DNA of 64,000 nt. Source: Halioxenophilus sp033283405 (GTDB lineage: Bacteria; Pseudomonadota; Gammaproteobacteria; Pseudomonadales; Cellvibrionaceae). The translations under genes were made by a program, and so were the position numbers. The notes under the pieces are model-generated. The model had not been told where the DNA came from, searched no databases, and saw only the letters and a program-made list of their open reading frames with translations. The stretch is taken from assembly GCF_033283405.1 (NCBI RefSeq), contig NZ_JAWMQR010000013.1, positions 62,001-126,000 of the forward strand. The letters are read 5' to 3'. Positions 36,536 through 46,600 of the stretch are shown here, in pieces. Position 1 is the first letter of the stretch. Every line of letters begins with the position of its first letter.

Positions 36536-36744
36536 CTCCCCTAATTCATAAAACCCCGCAGTCGAAACTCTATAAATCGCCTTCTTAATCACAAAAAACA
36601 CCCTAACCACGCTGCCAGCGCAAATTACCACGCTCATTACCACGCTCGCTAAAACGCCTGCTCCTTACTCTGCTTCTAACTGCCGGGTTCCCGTTGATTG
36701 GGGGAGCCCGGTGCCGAATAACTATTGAAAGCGGTTGTGAAGAG

Positions 36745-36984
36745 ATGATGGGGCGTTGGGCAGTTGTCGTTAGAGTGGTGTTGGTGGTGCTTGTAGTCGG
36801 TACCCTGAGTGCGGGCTTTGCCTGGGTGGATAGTCGTGCTCCCAATGGTGATAAGCCAATGGCGGCTCCTGCTGCAGAGCCAACCGGCGAGGAGGGCCGG
36901 CCGGCGTTTGATTCAGACCCGGAACAGCGACGGCTGTCGATTCATTTCAGCTATGTAAAACCGACGCAACGGACGCGGTTGTAA
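36745..36984 (+). CDS. Small hypothetical membrane/exported protein
   Basis: A protein of about 79 residues with an N-terminal hydrophobic helix (WAVVVRVVLVVLVVGTLSAGFAWV) and a polar Pro/Glu-rich tail ending in TQRTRL. AAGAG lies just before ATG 36745. No family recognised. The codon bias resembles coding DNA only weakly, so it may be spurious. Confidence 0.35.
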   Translation: MMGRWAVVVRVVLVVLVVGTLSAGFAWVDSRAPNGDKPMAAPAAEPTGEEGRPAFDSDPEQRRLSIHFSYVKPTQRTRL

Positions 36985-37068
36985 GTGTTTGGCGGGGGAA
37001 GGGTTCTATTGGGGGGATGTTGAGGAGCAGTCAGTGAAGCAGGGAGCGCTTTTTTATTGAGAGTAATC

Positions 37069-37353
37069 CTACCATTCGATTTGAATGGGGGTACCCACTT
37101 TAACCAAATGGTTAAATTGGTCCATTGCGGAGTTGCTTAACGCGATGCAGCCATTGGGCCAACTAAAATTTTGGGTAATGGCTGCGAGCCACCCGAAACC
37201 ACTTTTTTGGCCATGCACCATAATAAAACCAGCGGGTGCTTCGCCGCGCAGCTTGGCCTTGGCTTGATCTTTATCGTTAGGGTGGGGGGCCTTTTGCTGG
37301 GAAGGCGGAGCTTTTTCTTTCGGTGGCGAGGCTTTTATTGCGGGCGCGAGACT
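37069..37353 (-). pseudogene. L,D-transpeptidase (YkuD-type) C-terminal remnant
   Basis: The minus strand from 37353 to the stop at 37069-37071 encodes the end of a YkuD/ErfK-type L,D-transpeptidase, an enzyme making 3-3 peptidoglycan crosslinks or anchoring lipoproteins. Visible in order: HPNDKDQAKAKL, GFIMVHGQKSGFGWL (catalytic-site His) and WPNGCIALSNSAMDQF with the catalytic Cys, then VGTPIQIEW and stop. An in-frame TAA at 37354-37356 closes the frame upstream, and neither the usual GDGRTPEG segment nor a plausible start is found. The N-terminal half is therefore gone; the catalytic residues survive. The flank next to the break is the hairpin-rich AT-rich stretch. Confidence 0.75.
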
Positions 37354-37453
37354 TTAAGGTACCCACCCCATAGCGCACGAGGTAACCCCCTCCTGTCTTG
37401 TTAGGCAGACCCACTTCAGTTGCAGCCCAGATAGGGTTGCCACAACCACCGCT

Positions 37454-37730
37454 AAATAGCTCGGCGCTATTTTTTTAATACCTTTGAGCTGCCTTTCTTA
37501 ATCTTTTTGCTTTGTCGCCTAAGCATTGAGCTTAGGGTTTTTATCTTTTAGCTTAAGTGGCGCACCTTTTTGGGGAGTGAAAATAGCTCTGAGGTATTTT
37601 TTTCTAACCCTTGGGGTATTTTCACTGAGCTTGGAGCTTAGGCTTTTTAGCTTTTAGGTATTTTAAATTCGCCTGGAGGTGGGTGTTTTAACCTTGGAGT
37701 TTATTTTTAATACCTCTGAGGTATTTATTT
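37454..37730. repeat. Cluster of AT-rich terminator-like hairpins
   Basis: Four hairpins followed by T-rich tracts lie within 280 bp: AAATAGC/GCTATTT (37454-37472), CCTAAGC/GCTTAGG (37518-37536), AAATAGCTC/GAGGTATTT with one mismatch (37581-37599) and AATACCT/AGGTATT (37709-37725). Related words such as GAGGTATTT and GAGCTTAGG recur between them. Base composition is far more AT-rich than the neighbours. Confidence 0.55.
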
Positions 37731-37792
37731 CGGCGCCAAATTGCAGAGGCTTCAGTAATTTGCAGTTGTCATCGGTGCTATTTGTGGGGTCC

Positions 37793-38058
37793 CGCCCCGC
37801 AGGCAGACCAAGCACACCCCGGCAACACTCGGCCTCGGCAACTGGTACGCCAGCCCGGTGCCCCTGCGTTGCTCTACTACGCTACATCCATGTAGCTATC
37901 CGGCCTGCCTCCCTCCAATCGAGTTTTGGGAGTCGCGCTTACAGACCATTCATGGCCTGGAATCGCTCAAACGTTTTATTAAATAGAATCGAGGCGAGAA
38001 TTCTTCCCTGATACTTGGTTTAACGCAGCAACTCCCTGCCTTTTCACCCGGAGGGTGA
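37793..38058. repeat. Dispersed repeat family, copy 1
   Basis: This shares blocks in the same order with 53734-54020: the GGGGT(C/T)CCGCCCC start, GGCAACACTCGGCCT (37821-37835), GCCTCCCTC, GTCGCGCTTACAG (37932-37944), CAGCAACTCCCT (38026-38037) and a closing TCACCC-GGA-GGGTGA hairpin. It sits just past the 3' end of the MCP gene. No protein is recognisable inside. Confidence 0.65.
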
Positions 38059-38087
38059 GCCATAGGCTCCTACAAGCTAACCAACTC

Positions 38088-39986
38088 CTACAACCGAAAA
38101 CGACTCAAATTCACATTCAAATCACTCGACAGATGATCCAACGCTTTGGCCGTCTCCAGGGTGTCGGCGGCGTTGTCGGCCATGTCGTTGGCGGCGCTGG
38201 CGATGGCGCTGCTGATGCGGTTGATGGCTTCAGTGGCGGTGTGTTGTTCGCTGGAGGAGGCGGCCATGGTTTTGGCCATGACGGAGATGCGTTGGATGGA
38301 TTCGCTGACGCCGGCCAGGCCGTCGGTGACCTGTTGGGTATTGGTCATGGTGCTGCTCGCCAGCGCCTGGCTGCTGTCCATCATGCGCACGGCATTTTTG
38401 GTCTGCTGTTGCAGGGTTTCGATCATGGCCTGAATCTCCTGCGTGGATTGATGGGTGCGCTGCGACAGTACGCGCACCTCATCGGCCACCACCGCAAAAC
38501 CGCGCCCCTGTTCGCCGGCGCGGGCGGCTTCAATGGCGGCGTTCAGGGCCAGCAGGTTGGTCTGTTCGGCAATGCCGCTGATGGTGGCCATAATCGAACT
38601 GATGTTCTGTGCGTGGCTGTCGAGCTCTTCAATCACACGGGTGGATTGTTCAATGCCGGCCAGCAGATTGCTCATGTTGCTGTGGTTGTCCTCGGCCAGC
38701 GTGCGGGCGGTGTTGGAGGCCTCGGCGGAGAGCTGCGCTTCGCTGGCGGTCTGTTCGGTTTGGCTGGCGACCTGGTTGGCGGTGTTGCTGATATCGCTGA
38801 TGGAGGTCGCCACCCGGGCGATTTCACTCTGCTGCTGTGCCAGTTTGTCGGCGTTGCTGAGGGCATCGCGCGAGAGCCGCTCCGACTGCTCTTTCAAGGC
38901 CAGGCTGGTCTGGTTGCTGTCGCTGATCAGAGTGCGAATCTTATCGACAAACTGATTAAAGCTGCGGCTGACTGCGCCCAGTTCGTCGCGCGTCTCCACC
39001 GTGAGCGTGCGGCTCAGGTCGCCATCGCCCTGGGCGATCTCGGCCATGGCTTCGTTGAGGTGGCGCAAGGGGCGCAGGGTGCGGCTGATAAAAACACTGA
39101 CAAAAATTAGTGAAATACCGGCAATCACCGCGGCGGTGATAAGCGAACTTAACAGCGACCGCTGGGCGTAGGCCATGACGCTCTCCCGGTTTTGGATCAC
39201 CGCAATAAACCAGTCGGTTTCGGGAATCGGGTAGACCCCGGCCAACAGGCCTTCGCCGTTGCGGTCTTCGACCTCGGCCATCCGACCGGAACGCTTCAGT
39301 TCGTCAATCAGCTGGCTGTTCAGTGCTGTAGCTAACGCCGTAACCGGTTCCATCAACAGGCTTTGATCCGGGTGCACCAGAATGCGGTTGTTGGCATCCA
39401 GCAGCATTACATAGCCGTGTCCGCCCGGGTCGGCGTTGAGAATGGTCTCCTTTACGTCGGTGAGCGCGACATCGGCACCGATCACCCCGTTCTGTTCCGG
39501 CGTGGGGGTGGCGAAGGTCATCACCAGTTCGCCCTTATCGGAGGCGTTGGTGTAGGGCGGGGTTAGTACCGTGCGCCCGGCCGCCTTGGCCTGTTGGTAC
39601 CAGGGGCGGGTGCGCGGGTCATAGTCGCCGCCCATCTCACCGGTTTCCAATAACATCACCCCCTCGGCGGTACCCAGGTAGGTGGATAAGAATTGGCCAT
39701 CCCATTTGGTCTGGGCAATGGTGCCGGTCAGGTCGGTGCTGCTGTTGGCTTTGTCGGCCAGCCCTTCAACCATCAGCTTTTTACTGGTGACCCAGTCCTG
39801 AATGCTGCGACTTAAGATACCCGTGCCCGAGGCCACCTGCGACGCCAGGGCGCTCAACGCCTCTTTTTTCAGGTTGGTGTAGTTGGAGATCATCTGGCCG
39901 CCGGCTACCAGGAGGATGGAGAGGCCGGTCAGAATCAACAATTTCTTCGGCAAACTCACGCCAGAAGAGGTGGAAGTCCGTGTCAT
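38088..39986 (-). CDS. Methyl-accepting chemotaxis protein, dCache type
   Basis: A 632-residue chemoreceptor. TM1 is at about 12-32, then a periplasmic dCache sensor domain (about 40-275) whose distal module has DYDPRTRPWYQQAKAAG, a signature common in amino-acid or organic-acid binding Cache domains. TM2 is near 285-308, then HAMP (about 308-360), then the cytoplasmic signalling domain with the hairpin tip EQTNLLALNAAIEAARAGEQGRGFAVVADEVR. No C-terminal CheR-docking pentapeptide is visible. It responds to an unidentified extracellular ligand and signals to CheA/CheW encoded elsewhere. Confidence 0.95.
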   Translation of the reverse strand: MTRTSTSSGVSLPKKLLILTGLSILLVAGGQMISNYTNLKKEALSALASQVASGTGILSRSIQDWVTSKKLMVEGLADKANSSTDLTGTIAQTKWDGQFLSTYLGTAEGVMLLETGEMGGDYDPRTRPWYQQAKAAGRTVLTPPYTNASDKGELVMTFATPTPEQNGVIGADVALTDVKETILNADPGGHGYVMLLDANNRILVHPDQSLLMEPVTALATALNSQLIDELKRSGRMAEVEDRNGEGLLAGVYPIPETDWFIAVIQNRESVMAYAQRSLLSSLITAAVIAGISLIFVSVFISRTLRPLRHLNEAMAEIAQGDGDLSRTLTVETRDELGAVSRSFNQFVDKIRTLISDSNQTSLALKEQSERLSRDALSNADKLAQQQSEIARVATSISDISNTANQVASQTEQTASEAQLSAEASNTARTLAEDNHSNMSNLLAGIEQSTRVIEELDSHAQNISSIMATISGIAEQTNLLALNAAIEAARAGEQGRGFAVVADEVRVLSQRTHQSTQEIQAMIETLQQQTKNAVRMMDSSQALASSTMTNTQQVTDGLAGVSESIQRISVMAKTMAASSSEQHTATEAINRISSAIASAANDMADNAADTLETAKALDHLSSDLNVNLSRFRL

Positions 39987-40626
39987 ACGATGTGTCCGCT
40001 GCTTATGTGAATACGTCTCTACACAGCCCGCGCTGCCCCAGAAGTGCCAGCAGATCCGGGTCAGTTTGATTTATATCGGAATTACAATTTAAAAGTTTAG
40101 TAGCAATTTGAATAAGCGGGTTAAAAAAAGAGCAATTTATTCCGGCTGAAGTTAAGGACGGGGCGATCGGCTGGGGCTGTAATCACGAGGACTGGCGATC
40201 GAAAGAGGGGTGCTCACGCCCCCGCGGCTGTTTATAAACGCTATTTGGCGTTCTCTTGCTCAGCAATCTATGCCGAAAATGGGTCGTTAAAGGACAACTA
40301 GGTTATCCCGGGTGCCAAGCCAGCATTGCATTACAAAGTAATCTGCGCGGCTCAAATGACCTATAAACATGCGATTATTATCAACTCGCTGAGCATTTAG
40401 TCCGGATAAATGTGGAAATAGGTGCCTATTATTTGATAAAACCTACACACAGTAGGTGTATTTTCCCAAGGCGTAGCGTTCAACCCGTCACTTCAGGCCG
40501 AAACGCTTTGCCTCCGCTCCACGTTTGACTGTTGTGGCAATTAGAGAAGAGCCGTTAGGTTGCCCGGGCTGAAATGCCCGGTGCCGGACGCGGCTGCTTC
40601 TCAAGAATAATAGGACCACTTTTGCC
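39987..40626. other. 640-bp intergenic region with hairpins
   Basis: This gap separates the MCP and GGDEF/EAL genes, transcribed divergently. It contains CCTAC/GTAGG near 40442-40458 and a perfect CCGGGC-TGAAAT-GCCCGG hairpin at 40564-40581, in what would be the leader of the GGDEF/EAL mRNA. I looked for a c-di-GMP riboswitch and found no convincing match. No gene is supported. Confidence 0.5.
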
Positions 40627-43503
40627 ATGACGGCTGCTTTACAAGATACGGAAGTGCATCGGCACAGAAGCCGATGGTTAGCGACCCTGTTGTCGACGGT
40701 TGTGCCCAGTGCCGTGCTGCCGATTGGCGTCGCGCTGTTGATTACGCCACTGCTGCGCGACAGCACTTGGGCCAATGAACCCGTGCACGCCCTGGTGGAG
40801 AGTATCGGCGCCTTTATCGCCGTGCTGCTGGCGGTGTTTATCTTGGTGATGCGCAGCAGCGCACTGTTGACGCCGTGCTATATCTGGGTGGCGACCACCC
40901 TGATGGGGATGGGGCTGTTGGATGGCTTCCACGCCGCCGTCGGCCCCGGCGAGGCGTTTGTCTGGCTGCACAGCTTTGCCACCTTTATTGGTGGTATTAC
41001 CTTCGCCCTGGTGATTCTGCCCGAGTCTCTGGCGCGCTGGCGGCCGCTCAACCGCGCCCCCCAGATCATGGCGCCGGTCTGTATTTTGCTTGGCGTTGGT
41101 GCCCTGCTCTACCCGGAGCTGTTGCCGGCCATGGTGGTGGATAAGGCGTTCACCACCACTGCCAAGGCGCTCAACTTTATCGGTGGCGCCGGGTTTATTT
41201 TTGCCTGGTTCCACTTCGCCTTTCTGGGCACATTGCACGACCGCCGCGAACGGCTGGTGCTGGCCAACCACTGCCTGCTGTTTGGTTCCGCCGGGTTGCT
41301 GTTTCATCTCTCCGCACTGTGGGATTTTACCTGGTGGCTGTGGCACTTTTTGCGGCTGCTGGCCTATCTGGTGATTCTCTGGTTTTTTGTCGACCTCTAT
41401 TATCAGATGGTCAAGCGTACCCGCCAAAACCAGCTCTCGCTGGAGCAGCGCAGCACGGAGCTGGAGGCCGCCCGCCAGCGCCTGAGCGATCTGATCGAGT
41501 ATTCGCCGGCGCTGATCTCCCTGCAGGACACCGATGGCCAGCTGACCCTGGTTAACCGTCACTTTGAAGCGACTCTGGGCATGGCCGGCAGCCACAGCCT
41601 GGGGCGCACCCTGCAACAGCTGCTGCCCGGCGCCCAGAGCCGGCTCAGTGCCGCCCGCGACCAGGCGGTGCTGGTAACCGAGCGGGCCAGCACCCTGGAG
41701 GAGAAGCTGACCGCCGGCGGTGAGACCCGCACCTACCTGAGTTCCCGCTTTCCCCTGCGCAACAGCAGTGGCATCTATGGTGTCGGTTGCATCCGCACCG
41801 ACATCAGTGAGCGCAAGGCGATTGAGGAGCGGCTGCAGCTGGCGCAGAAGGTGATAAAAAATACCGGCGAAGGGGTGGTGATCACCAATGCCCAAGGCTG
41901 CATCACCGATGTTAACGACGCCTACTGCCGCATCACCGGCTACAGCTACGATGAGCTGATTGGCAACAACCCCAGAATTACCCAGTCCGGTCTGCACGAT
42001 CGAGAATTTTATAAGCAGATGTGGCTGAGCATTGGCGAGGCGGGTTTTTGGCATGGCGAGATCTGGGACAAGCGCAAAAATGGTGAACTCTTCCCCAAGC
42101 TGCTGACCATCAACACCATCTACGACGACCAACGCCAGGTGAGCCACTATGTCGGCATCTTCAGCGACATCACCGAAAAGAAAGAGGCGGAAGAGCAGCT
42201 CTTGCAGCTCGCCTTCTACGACCCATTAACCAGCCTGCCCAACCGCGGCCTGTTCCGGCGCCGGCTGAGTGAAGCCCTGGCCTCGGCCCTGCGTCAGGAG
42301 GATATCTTAGCCTTGGTGTTTATCGACCTCGATAACTTCAAGGATATTAACGACACCCTCGGCCACGACGTCGGCGATAGTCTTATCCAGCTGGCCGGCA
42401 GCCGTATCAAAGCTTGTGTGCGCAAAACCGATATGGTGGCGCGCCTAGGCGGCGATGAATTTACGGTGCTGTTAACCAACCTGCACAACGAGGATGACAT
42501 CGGCCTGGTGGCACAGAATATTATCGGCGCACTGAGTCAGCCGTTTGCACCGCAAGGGCACGAGGCGTTTGTCAGCGCCAGCCTGGGCATTGCGGTTTTT
42601 CCCGGTGATGGCATGACCGCCGAAGAGCTGCTGAAAAATGCCGACACCGCCATGTACCACGCCAAGGCCAGCGGGCGCAGCAATTTTCAATATTATCGCC
42701 CGGCCATGAACGAGCGTCTGGAGCGGCGGGTGCAGCTCACCAATGGCCTGCGCCACGCGTTGGAGAACAACGAATTCCTGCTCCACTACCAGCCGCGCCT
42801 GGACATCGACAGCGGTAAAATAGTCGGCGCCGAGGCGCTGATCCGCTGGCATAAACCGGGGCAGGGGTTGATTCCGCCAGACGAATTTATCGCCGCCGCC
42901 GAGGCCAGTAATTTGATACTGCCCATCAGCCAGTGGGTGCTGGAGGCGGCCTGCCAACAGATCAGCGAATGGCGCCGCCAGGGGCTGCCGATTACCCCCG
43001 TGGCCATCAACCTCTCCTCCAAGCAGTTCCAGGATGGCAACCTGGTTGCGCTGGTGAAAAATAGCCTGGCGCAGCACGCCCTGCCGGCCCACTACCTGGA
43101 GGTGGAGATCACCGAGAGTATCCTGATGGACGACCCCAACCAGGCGGTGTCGATCCTCAAAGCGCTGCGCGCAATGGGCGTGCGCATCGCCATCGACGAC
43201 TTCGGCACCGGCTACTCCTCCCTCGCCTACCTGCGCAAACTGCCCATCGACACCCTGAAAATCGACCGCTCCTTCGTCAACGAACTGCACCACCACACCG
43301 GCGACGCCGCTATCGTCGAGGCGATCATCGCCCTGGCGGGCAACCTCTCCTTGGGGGTTGTTGCCGAGGGGGTGGAGACCGAGGAGCAGTTGGCGTTTTT
43401 GCAGGCGCGCGGTTGCCGGGAGGCGCAGGGGTATCTGTTTAGTCGGCCGTTGCCGGCGGAGGCGTTTGGACGGTTGTTGAGTGGCAAGGGGTTGCAGTTT
43501 TGA
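40627..43503 (+). CDS. Membrane-bound GGDEF/EAL protein with PAS domains
   Basis: A 958-residue protein. About eight N-terminal transmembrane helices (20-265) form an integral sensory region of the MASE type. Two PAS domains follow (about 285-395 and 400-520; the second has ITDVNDAYCRITGYSYDELIG). The GGDEF domain (DPLTSLPNRGLF; intact GGDEF near residue 607) keeps the inhibitory RxxD site as RKTD five residues before it. The EAL domain has an intact EAL near 736 (GAEALIRW), EITES and DDFGTGYSSL. Both catalytic sites look complete, so it may make and break c-di-GMP depending on the signal. AGGACC lies about 9 bp upstream of ATG 40627. Confidence 0.94.
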   Translation: MTAALQDTEVHRHRSRWLATLLSTVVPSAVLPIGVALLITPLLRDSTWANEPVHALVESIGAFIAVLLAVFILVMRSSALLTPCYIWVATTLMGMGLLDGFHAAVGPGEAFVWLHSFATFIGGITFALVILPESLARWRPLNRAPQIMAPVCILLGVGALLYPELLPAMVVDKAFTTTAKALNFIGGAGFIFAWFHFAFLGTLHDRRERLVLANHCLLFGSAGLLFHLSALWDFTWWLWHFLRLLAYLVILWFFVDLYYQMVKRTRQNQLSLEQRSTELEAARQRLSDLIEYSPALISLQDTDGQLTLVNRHFEATLGMAGSHSLGRTLQQLLPGAQSRLSAARDQAVLVTERASTLEEKLTAGGETRTYLSSRFPLRNSSGIYGVGCIRTDISERKAIEERLQLAQKVIKNTGEGVVITNAQGCITDVNDAYCRITGYSYDELIGNNPRITQSGLHDREFYKQMWLSIGEAGFWHGEIWDKRKNGELFPKLLTINTIYDDQRQVSHYVGIFSDITEKKEAEEQLLQLAFYDPLTSLPNRGLFRRRLSEALASALRQEDILALVFIDLDNFKDINDTLGHDVGDSLIQLAGSRIKACVRKTDMVARLGGDEFTVLLTNLHNEDDIGLVAQNIIGALSQPFAPQGHEAFVSASLGIAVFPGDGMTAEELLKNADTAMYHAKASGRSNFQYYRPAMNERLERRVQLTNGLRHALENNEFLLHYQPRLDIDSGKIVGAEALIRWHKPGQGLIPPDEFIAAAEASNLILPISQWVLEAACQQISEWRRQGLPITPVAINLSSKQFQDGNLVALVKNSLAQHALPAHYLEVEITESILMDDPNQAVSILKALRAMGVRIAIDDFGTGYSSLAYLRKLPIDTLKIDRSFVNELHHHTGDAAIVEAIIALAGNLSLGVVAEGVETEEQLAFLQARGCREAQGYLFSRPLPAEAFGRLLSGKGLQF

Positions 43504-43645
43504 TGGGGCTGCCAGCGTCGTGCGGTGCGCCCCTACCTTCGCTCTTGAGGGATATGCGGCGCCCGCCGACCAACATAACATAGCTTAGCCAATCGCGCCA
43601 GTTTAAGCGTCAGTTGCGGACTACGCTCGAGCTAGTGCTGGTTGT

Positions 43646-46600
43646 TTAATGTGTTGCTATCAGATCTTTTGATAGTATTTGTAGCTGATCTTTGAATTTT
43701 AGGTGCAAGTCTTCTTTGCTTTTAAATGTAGTGTGGAAATGCCCTAGCGCTTTTAGCTTTTCTTGAAATGTTCTGAGAGATATCAAGTCGTTTAAGTCCA
43801 GGCTGTGGATGGGAACTTCGGTTTCCTGAAAGTAGGTGTATATCTTAGGCTTGCCGGCGTTTTTAAATTGCTTGTGGGCGGTGTCGAACTCCTCTTCTAT
43901 GTACTTTCCAGTTTTTGTTTTAAATAGACTAACGAAGATATCACACGCCTCGATTGCCTTGTTGTACTCGTCTTGTAAACGGGTTTCTGACATTGCATCA
44001 AGAAAGTATTCCCAACGAATTATCTCAAGGTGAATATTGATATTTTTATAGTGGTCGTTTTGTCTGCGAAAATATAGGTCAAATGCATCTCTTTCATATT
44101 TCAGTTCTGAAGATGAGGCTAAAAATACTTTTATTGTTTTTAACTTTATGGGTGTGTTGGTTTTGGGGGCTGGTTCATTGGTTGGGCTGGGCGATAAAGT
44201 CGGATGTGGTTCCTTGGCCCATCCGGGGATGCTTAGTTTTAATCCGTCCAAAAGCTCTAAAACATTAACTTTTTGAAAGCTCTTTTCGCACTCGACCTGC
44301 AGGCTGTTTCTATCTTTTCTGCGAAGTAGATGGCTTTCTCCATAGAGGTGTGGGTCGTCTGAATTTCTGCATTCAGCGCAAATGCAGGGGATGAATTTTT
44401 TAACTTTATGCCGTAGGCCAGTAAACGAGTGGTTGATTGTATCGATGTCATTTGCGATTACGCTCAGTAAAGATTTCGCCTCTGGTCCTCTAGCTCTTAA
44501 GGATATTTCGTTGCCGCTGCCGGTCTCCTGCGCGAGCAGTTGTGTTTCGCCTTTCTTGAACAGAATGCCATAGTTCCAAGCTAGGGTTGGGTCGTTAACA
44601 AATCGGTTCATCCTGACCATTAAGCGATTGATTATCCCTTTGGGGAGAAAGTCGTATCGGTACAGTAGGGATATATCTCCCTCTCTTGGCCAGTTTTCCA
44701 GTGTTTCCGGCATGGATGCAGGCAGCAATTGTGTGGCTAACCAGGTTTTTGGAATTGAGTCTGCTAGCTCATAACACAGTTCAAATTTACACATGAGGGC
44801 AAGTAGTTCCCCGCGGACGTTTTCATAATTAGCGTTGCTCCAAATGCGATTGCAGTCTTCGCTGGTAAACCTTCCTAATCGTGCCGTAATTTCGGAGTCA
44901 TCAAGCACATTAAAGACGGCTTCGGTTGCCCAATTGTTTTGCAATATCACAATCTTGTTGAGCATAGGGTCATCTTGAAAATGTAAAAATACTCCAAGAT
45001 CGTGAAAGTATTGGCTTAGGAATAGTGCTCTTTCACGGTTAAATTCAATGTGCTCTCTATAAAGTTTAAAATATTCATCGAGGCTGATGAATGGCTTTGA
45101 TTTGGCCAGATTTTCCAGTGCTCTACGGATGACCACCCACTTTGCAGGAATATTATCGCCAATGTGTTCCAGGCTTTGGGCATGGTATTCAATAGAGGAT
45201 TTGACTTTGTCAACACTGTTTCTTGTGGCGAGATTAGCGCCGTGGAACTCCTTGACGTTAGTGAACCTCTTCTGAATGCCTCGCTCATCAATCGATTTGC
45301 TTCGGCCTCCCACGTGGTTCTGGAAGATTAATACCGGGCTGCTATCACTTAATGTGTCAATGACTTCCAGCCAGTATCTGAAGGCTTCATCTTGAACAGT
45401 TTTATCGTTGGTTCGGCTGCTGTCTACTAATACGTAGAGTGATCTTTTGGTAAGAAAAAATTGGTGTGTAGCATGGTAAATGTGTTGCCCGCCAAAGTCC
45501 CAAACGTTTAAACGAAAGGGCCTATTATTGGGTAGGTTGAAGTGTACTGGTTCTATATCAATTCCTTTGGTGGTTTCCTCTTCTCGTGGTAGTCCCTTGT
45601 CTGGTTTGTATAGCCGTCTAATTAAGCTGGTTTTTCCTGCGCCCCCTTCACCAACAACCAGCATTTTTGCCTCACAAAGAAGGTCGGTTCCTTGCGCCTT
45701 GGATTCGGTGAAGTAATTGAGTATGGCATTCTTCCCGCGTTCAATTATCTCTGGTGGTGGGTTCTTTATTGGGCAGTCGAAAATCCCGATGCCGTTGGCA
45801 AAGTTTCCGTCTTGATTCGGTAGTGGAGTTAATCCTTGTCGAATGAGCTCTTCGAATGGTGTTAAGTCTGAAATCGGATTGTTGCTTAAATTTAGGGTAA
45901 TCAGTTGGGATGGTTGGTAAAGTTGAATCGATTCTGTGTTTTCGATGCTGTTTTTGGAGATGTCCAGCAGTTTTAACATTGGGAATGAACTTAAGTCTAT
46001 CTGATCTCTGGCGGTTAATCCGGTGTGTGCTATGTTGAGGCTGGTTAATTTTTTAAACGATGATAAGGCCCCAATTCCGTCTGCGCCTATTTTATTTTTG
46101 GATAGGTCTAGTGTGATCAGATTGTTGAGTGATGCCAGCGCTTTAGCGCCATCTGGTCCAATTTCATTATTTGAAAGATTAAGCGTTGTTAGCTTTTGTA
46201 GTGTGGATAGGTGGTTTGCGCCGCTGGATTTTATTCTGTTTTGCCACTCATTAAGATATTGTTGATGCAGGTGATCTTTGTGGTAAATTTTTTGTGATTC
46301 GCCGCCAAGGTTTAAAACCTTGAGTTGTGTCAGGGTTGTGAGCTCTTTAGCGCCGAGTGAGCCTATTCTGTTGTTTACCAAGTTTAGGTGAGTGAGCTGT
46401 TTGAAATTAGCTAGTAGCTTTATGCCTTCGTTGCCTATGTCGCAGCTCTCCATGCTGAGTTCGGTCAGCTTTTCAAGCGGTTTTAATGCCTTTATTCCCA
46501 GTGGGCCGACTCGGTTAAAGTTTAACTTTAAAGATTTTAATGCTGTTAGTTTGGCAATGGCGTTGAAGGCGTGTTTGCCCTCCGATTTTTCGAGTTGATT

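Noticed and set aside
40440..40620. Possible c-di-GMP (GEMM) riboswitch upstream of the GGDEF/EAL gene, prompted by ACGCTTTGCCTCCG
   Set aside because: The GGCAAA element and the tetraloop-receptor part are missing; only a short chance resemblance remains.
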